Shown: in pieces, positions 59,301-64,000 of the stretch | How the letters are laid out: every line of letters starts with the position of its first letter | Position numbering within the stretch: position 1 is the first letter of the stretch | DNA from: Isoperla grammatica | Taxonomy: Eukaryota > Arthropoda > Insecta > Plecoptera > Perlodidae | Reading direction: 5' to 3' | Assembly: GCA_945910005.1 (NCBI GenBank) | Contig: OX246743.1 | Coordinates: 43,186,736 to 43,250,735, forward strand | Length of the DNA: 64,000 bases | Notes under the pieces: model-generated | What the model was told of the DNA's origin: nothing | The model's database searches: none | The model's input: the letters and a program-made list of their open reading frames with translations, nothing else | Position numbers and translations under genes: made by a program

Positions 59301-60135
59301 TGAGGTTGAGTATTCCCGTGCACACCATTTAATACTGAACAAAACAAAAATCTAAACCAACTGGTGTAAGGTGATCGTTCCCTATGTGCACCATTTAAAA
59401 AATGACATAAGAAACTTGCCAAGTATAAACCAACAGGTGTGAGGTTGAGTAGTCCTGTGCACACCATTTAATACTGAACAAAACAAAAATGTAAACCAAC
59501 AGGTGTGAGGTGCGTATCCCCGTGCACACCATTTAATACTGATCATAACTAAAATCTAAACCAACAGGTGTAAGGTGATCGTTCCCTAAATGCACCATTA
59601 AAAAAATGACATAAGAAACTTGCCAAGTATAAATTAACAGGTATGAGGTTGAGTAGTCCCGTGCACACCATTTAATACTGAACAAAACAAAAATCTAAAC
59701 CAACTGGTGTAAGGTGATCTTTCCCTATGTGCACCATTTTAAAAATGACATAAGGAACTTGCCCAATCCAACAGGTGTGAGGTTGAGTAATCCCGTGCAC
59801 ACCATTTAATACAGATTTAAACATTACTATAAACCAACAGGTGCAAGGTGAATATCTTTTTCCGTGTGCACCCTTTAATACAGAACTAAACAAAACTATA
59901 AACTAACAGGTGTAAGGTGCGTATCCCCGTGTACACCATTTAATACAAAACAAAACAAAACTATAAACCAACAGGTGTAAGGTGATTATTTTTTCTCGTG
60001 TCCACCATTTAATACAGAACTAAACAAAACTATAAACCAACAGGTGTGAGGTTGAGTTGTCCCGTGCACACCATTTAATACAGAACTAAACAAAACTATT
60101 AGCCACAGGTGTTAAGTTATTTCTCTCGTGTGCAC

Positions 60136-60309
60136 TTCCGTTCACACACAAGTGATGCAAACTTTAATTTTTTGAAACAAAAAAAAAAGTTTTCCACTTA
60201 TAATAGTATATCACTTTGCTATTCCTGTTCAATCTAGTTTTGTGGAAATAGGATGATTAATTTCTTTCACAAGGTCTTGATTATGAAAGTCTGATGCACA
60301 ATAGCCCTG
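60136..60309. other. Satellite edge to unique DNA, no gene seen
   Basis: The last satellite-like text fades at about 60135. The remainder is AT-rich without features. Confidence 0.4.
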
Positions 60310-60612
60310 GAATAAATAAATAAATTAATTATATTCACATTTAGAGTTCACCCACTCAGAAACAAGACTGATTTTCAAAGCGACTAAACGAACTCTGTAT
60401 ATCCCCCAAACACCACTGACGAGTGAGCGATAACCAATCAAAGAGCGATGTGTCGAATATGAAACATATGAATCAATGATTGGACAGTGCGAATACCTGC
60501 AGACAAAAAATGCCAGAATCAACTAGGCCAATTTTGAAGAACTTTGAATTTATTGAGTGCGTCGTTGGTAGGACAGCTCTCAAGTCGCCGTTTACTTATT
60601 CTTAAGACAAGA
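60310..60612 (+). repeat. Dispersed repeat family, copy 3
   Basis: Full-length relative of 7992-8287, with the same order of blocks from AGAGTTCACCCACTCAG through GACGAGTGAGCGATAACCA to GCCGTTTACTTATTCTTAAG. It lacks about 12 bp of the GTGGGGGACTTTAATTT block. Confidence 0.8.
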
Positions 60613-60666
60613 AGTGATGGAATTGAATCCATACAATTACAAGACGTTAAAAAACTTCTGCCTGAA

Positions 60667-60738
60667 GCGGGATCTCAACCCGGGTCCTTCTGCATTGGAA
60701 GCAGGGATGCTACCCCCTGGATCAACGAGCCACCAGCC
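60667..60738 (-). other. tRNA-derived SINE-like sequence
   Basis: Read on the minus strand it has an A-box-like TGGCTCGTTGATCCAGG, an anticodon-arm-like CTGC TTCCAAT GCAG and a B-box-like CCCGGGTTGAGATCCCG. The spacing is as in a tRNA (72 nt), and it is related by eye to Gly(TCC)-type tRNAs. The T-loop reads TTGAGAT instead of TTCGAAT and the acceptor stem does not pair, so a functional tRNA is unlikely. Confidence 0.5.
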
Positions 60739-61278
60739 AGGCGATTGAGCTTCCCTTTCCGGTTACCGGGTAATGTTAAATCATAGGGAGCTGCGCCCAT
60801 TCCTGTTCCTTTTCTCCTTCCCGGGCATATTGAGCACCAAGCTTAGGGGCGGTCTTACAATCTCCTATTTGGAGGATTTCAGGAGTTTTGATTGGTCGTT
60901 GCCATGGATACATTATAAGACTGGACCTTAAAGCGTTAGGCCTATAATGTTTTTAGCCAAAAAATTATATAATGTGTCTGCCAACTCAAGCTTTAATTTT
61001 ATCATATTATATATTAAAGGAAGATTTCAAGAGATTAGTCAGGACTCAAAGGTCAATCAATAGACCCTTTCAAAAACTATCTAGGACCCTTATATATCTT
61101 CGCGGTCTCCTAAATCTTCAAGAACAACAACAACACATCAATTAAAAATGTTTTCAAATGTTATATCAAGGTTCATTCATGCATACAAGATCATCATCCA
61201 CTAACCTTGATTTAATGTTTTTAATTGTTGTGCATACAGATTTAGAGGACCGTGATGGTAATCATACAAAGAGCCCTA
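60739..61278. other. Intergenic, no gene seen
   Basis: AT-rich sequence without recognised features. Confidence 0.45.
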
Positions 61279-61774
61279 GGCTGCGTACCAACTTTGACTG
61301 CGTTCACTGTGGCTGTGACTGGTGGTGGGGGTAGCCCAGTCAACGCAGTGAACGCAGCAGCTGGTACGGGATGCAGTCACAGTCACAGCGAAAGCAGACA
61401 ACAGCAGAAATTGTCATTCATAAAAGCAACATTTGCCATCTGTTAATTAACCTTACAACATAACATTAATAATTTAACGCTTATGGGACTTCTAAGATGA
61501 GATTAGGGCCTATATGGTGTTGTGATGTCACTTACTATTTACACCATATAATATTGTCTATAAATTCATAATTCGCGGTAAAATTATTAGCCACGCCCCC
61601 CTTGACTGCGATAGCTGGATCTTTTCGGCCCACTGCCCAGTCATCGCAGTGACTGGAGGGGTAACTGCGAGGTGAACTGGTACGCAAAAAGCAGTGACTG
61701 CAGCTTGACTGCGAGTCAAGCTGGTACGGATCTCAGTCACTGCAGTCACTCCCAGTCATAGTTGGTACGCAGCC
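61279..61774. mobile_element. TIR-type DNA transposon or MITE, 496 bp
   Basis: The ends are inverted repeats: GGCTGCGTACCAACTTTGAC on the left and GTTGGTACGCAGCC on the right. Several subterminal repeats of a TGACTGCG / CAGTCACTGCAG type follow. It is flanked on both sides by CTA (61276-61278 and 61775-61777), which would fit a 3-bp duplication; CCTAG is also possible if the boundary is shifted. There is no transposase frame. The superfamily is uncertain. Confidence 0.7.
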
Positions 61775-62099
61775 CTAGATATAGTTTTGAAAAGGTCTAT
61801 ACGCCCACATGGCTTTCAAAAAACTAAACAGTTATTTGATCATTCATAAGCTTTGTTTGTTTGTCCACGTTATAGTACTCCAGGAGTACAGTATTGAGAA
61901 AAACCCGTTTTTCTGTCCGGGGGTACTTGACGTGGTTTCAACTCGGAACGTTTTTCTGTCCGGTGGTAACTTACCACTGGTACAACTGGAGTACTTATTT
62001 TTACTACTGCTCCTGGCGAAGGAGTGAGGGTAAGAGGCGCCAATTCTTTCGAAATGGAGGACGCCGCGTCGGACACATTCTCCCGAATATTATGAATTT

Positions 62100-62177
62100 A
62101 CGGCAATAATAACTAGTGACGGAGAAAATAATCCCGTGACAATCGAAGATTCATACGTATTTCATGTGCTAGAAGGT
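62100..62177 (+). other. Coding-like segment A, paralogous to the one at 62231-62395
   Basis: In the frame beginning at 62100 the sequence reads TAIITSDGENNPVTIEDSYV then FHVLEG. It aligns without gaps to segment B just downstream (15 of 25 residues identical, many third-codon-position differences). No in-frame ATG is present back to a stop at 62031. GAAG|GTGAGT at 62172-62180 is a possible splice donor. It could be a coding exon, an alternative first exon or a pseudogene of B. Confidence 0.35.
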
Positions 62178-62230
62178 GAGTGGGTGCTGATTAACAAGAA
62201 TCGCGCCCAAAACTTGATATACAAACCATC

Positions 62231-62395
62231 ATGGAAGGTATCGCTAGCACTAGTGCTTTACCAACGGCGATATTAACAAGAGATGAATCAAACAACCCTG
62301 TGTTTATTGGTGATTGTTATATTTTCTGTGTGGTAGAAGGTAACTTTATTATGTATGACAACCTAAAACTCCGGCAGGCCTGCCCCCTAACCTAA
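62231..62395 (+). CDS. Hypothetical small ORF or first exon, segment B
   Basis: ATG at 62231 opens a 54-codon frame to TAA. The first part reads MEGIASTSALPTAILTRDES and then NNPVFIGDCYIFCVVEG. Codon 37 overlaps a possible splice donor (GAAG|GTAACT) in the same phase as the one in segment A. The coding-style conservation between A and B suggests protein function at least in the recent past. I recognise no family. It may be the 5' end of a spliced gene whose other exons I could not find. Confidence 0.35.
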   Translation: MEGIASTSALPTAILTRDESNNPVFIGDCYIFCVVEGNFIMYDNLKLRQACPLT

Positions 62396-63277
62396 AAAAA
62401 CTCATCAATTAGGCCTAGGCCCCACGTTCAAATAATAATGCCAACACAATATATTGACCACCGTAGTTTCGTACAAAAATACCCTAAGTAGGCCTAGAAC
62501 ATAAGCCTAGGCCTAGACTAATGATAGGCCCTGTTTTATTTCTCCATGGATAGGCCTTCATTTCATTTCATTCCCTAGGCCTAGCCTAGACAAATATGGG
62601 ACCAGGGTGTAGGTCTAGGCATAGGCCTAGTCTTACAAATACTCGTGAAGCCTGCTTTCAGAACGATTACTAAAGACCCTTAGTAGGCCTAGAACATAGG
62701 CCTAGTTATTACCAGCCTAGGCCTATAGCTAGGCCCTACTAAAGCTAGGCCTACCTTATGAATAAATATGGAACCAGGGTGTAGGCCTAGGCATAGTCCT
62801 ACAATTAGTACTCGTTAAGCCTTAGAGACTTAAGCCGCGTCCAGAACGATTAATAAGACCATGTTTAAGACTAACGATTTACCCGACACCACAATTATTG
62901 TAAGTAGGCCTTCAGCCTAGATGTAGAATGAATGAACGAATGAAATGAATGAAGAAATGGAGCGAGCATTGGGATTAAATTCGCCATTTTCGAATACGCC
63001 TCGCAAATGTGTAAAATCAAGGCACAGCGTGTTTGTTTGTCCATGCGGACGGTAGGTGAACTTTGTGCCCCCATATCCGTTTTCATTAAGTACATCCGGC
63101 TGGTTCCAGGAGTACATGTCTGTACTTGGAACTGGACAAACGAACGAAGCTATAGGTTATTTAATATTCTGAAATTAGACATACATAATATTTACCACAA
63201 CACCTTCAGTAATTAAAGCCAGATTGTAAACATGATTATGCGAACATTGGACACAAGACATGAAATGTGAAAAGAAG
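62396..63277. other. Intergenic, rich in TAGGCCTA, and HINT1 3' flank
   Basis: From about 62402 to 62770 the octamer TAGGCCTA and close variants occur a dozen or more times. At 63160-63165 the minus strand reads ATTAAA, a variant poly(A) signal about 115 bp past the HINT1 stop. Confidence 0.45.
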
Positions 63278-63741
<464 letters not shown>

Positions 63742-63928
63742 TTTGCCATCAGCTGATCGAGTTCGAGGCACAGCTTTCTCGAATCTCGAACCGTCGAACG
63801 TCGCTGTCAACCTGCGATCGAGCCGTTGAGAAGGCTGTGCATCCAGCCATCAAAAATGGTTTCTGTCTTGTAAATATTGTGGAGAAACTTTTATAATAAC
63901 ATACGTTTTAAGTCAAACCGTGGCAGAG
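63742..63928. promoter_or_regulatory. Shared divergent promoter region of HINT1 and AP3S
   Basis: Only 187 bp separate the HINT1 start codon (-) from the AP3S start codon (+), and both 5' untranslated regions must lie within or overlap this stretch unless there are distant noncoding exons. It contains several CG dinucleotides (TTCGAG, CTCGAA, GATCGAGC) near the HINT1 side and AT-rich sequence near the AP3S side. No TATA box stands in an obvious position for either gene. Confidence 0.6.
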
Positions 63929-64000
63929 ATGATTAAAGCGATATTGGTGTTCAACAACCATGGAAAACCTAGAATGTCAAAATTTTACCAGTACTTTGTA
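63929..64000 (+). CDS. AP3S1: AP-3 complex subunit sigma, first coding exon (partial)
   Basis: ATG at 63929 opens MIKAILVFNNHGKPRMSKFY then QYF, the highly conserved N-terminus of the AP-3 sigma adaptin small chain (clathrin adaptor complex small-chain family). AP-3 sorts cargo from endosomes/Golgi to lysosome-related organelles. The last three bases, GTA, are probably the start of the intron, since family members continue after the QYF position in the next exon; the coding part would then end at 63997. The gene runs off the window. Vertebrates have two paralogues (AP3S1 and AP3S2), and an invertebrate single-copy gene is equidistant to both. Confidence 0.92.
   Translation, partial: MIKAILVFNNHGKPRMSKFYQYFV

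Larger units (their letters stand above)
44915..60135 (+). repeat. Satellite array, period about 139 bp (dimer of about 66 and 73 bp)
   Basis: Each unit has a first half ACCAACAGGTGTGAGGTTGA...CCCGTGCACACCATTTAATA...AACAAAACAAAAATCTAA. The second half is ACCAACTGGTGTAAGGTGAT...TATGTGCACCATTTAAAAAA...CATAAGAAACTTGCC. The halves align with each other, so the 139-bp unit is an old dimer. A third variant of the second half carries GTGAGGTGCGTATCCCCGTG. By length there are roughly 80-85 dimers after subtracting two insertions. Units at both edges (before about 45.3 kb, after about 59.5 kb) are more diverged. Minus-strand frames of 60-166 codons recur throughout, but 139 is not a multiple of three, and they are not genes. 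Confidence 0.97.

Noticed and set aside
44938..60000. Dozens of minus-strand frames of 60-166 codons with repeated VCTGLLNLTPVGLYLASFLC-type peptides
   Set aside because: They follow the 139-bp satellite period, which is not divisible by three, so each frame breaks after one or two units. All are the same sequence read in shifting phase.
44915..60135. CRISPR-like array
   Set aside because: Repeat and apparent spacer are both conserved from unit to unit, and the setting is a eukaryotic genome; it is an ordinary satellite.
63742..63810. HINT1 start at the upstream in-frame ATG (63808-63810)
   Set aside because: The extra 23 residues have no counterpart in the HINT1 family, and the downstream start gives exactly 126 residues with a conserved N-terminus.

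Overview
The window is nuclear DNA of an animal, most likely a marine invertebrate. Three metazoan genes with GT-AG introns are recognisable, gene density is very low, and most of the sequence is AT-rich intergenic DNA full of foldback elements, short DNA transposons, non-LTR retrotransposon debris, tRNA-derived fragments, a large satellite and many poly(G)/poly(C) runs. The palindromic octamer TAGGCCTA recurs throughout. I cannot name the species, and the gene sequences do not decide between lophotrochozoan, ecdysozoan and invertebrate deuterostome.

Layout. 1-27.7 kb holds no complete host gene that I can support. It contains tandem and inverted repeats (0.6-3 kb), a PIF/Harbinger-type element with a transposase remnant (9.5-10.1 kb), a non-LTR retrotransposon 3' remnant (10.8-11.5 kb), a cluster of tRNA-like units (12.0-12.5 kb), a long (TATG)n microsatellite (15.9-16.1 kb), a hAT-type MITE with an 8-bp target duplication (19.9-20.3 kb) and a palindrome-rich minisatellite (22.2-22.6 kb). 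27.8-35.6 kb is a seven-coding-exon gene on the + strand for an Atos (ATOSA/FAM214-type) nuclear protein of 1007 residues; all splice phases join in frame. 39-43 kb holds a palindromic element with a hammerhead-ribozyme-like motif and a family of local duplications carrying a short ORF of unknown function.

44.9-60.1 kb is one satellite array with a period of about 139 bp, made of two diverged half-units of about 70 bp. It is interrupted by a hAT-type MITE (49.1 kb) and by a young, 5'-truncated non-LTR retrotransposon with an intact reverse transcriptase frame (50.4-53.5 kb). 60.1-63.2 kb holds a tRNA-derived sequence, another TIR element and a pair of adjacent paralogous mini coding segments. 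The right edge has HINT1 (two exons, - strand, complete, 126 residues) head-to-head with the first coding exon of an AP-3 complex sigma subunit gene (+ strand, running off the window), so the two start codons share a 187-bp intergenic region.

The three host genes have unrelated roles: ATOS in transcription regulation, HINT1 in purine phosphoramidate hydrolysis, AP3S in vesicle sorting. The only functional link visible in the sequence is the shared HINT1/AP3S promoter region.
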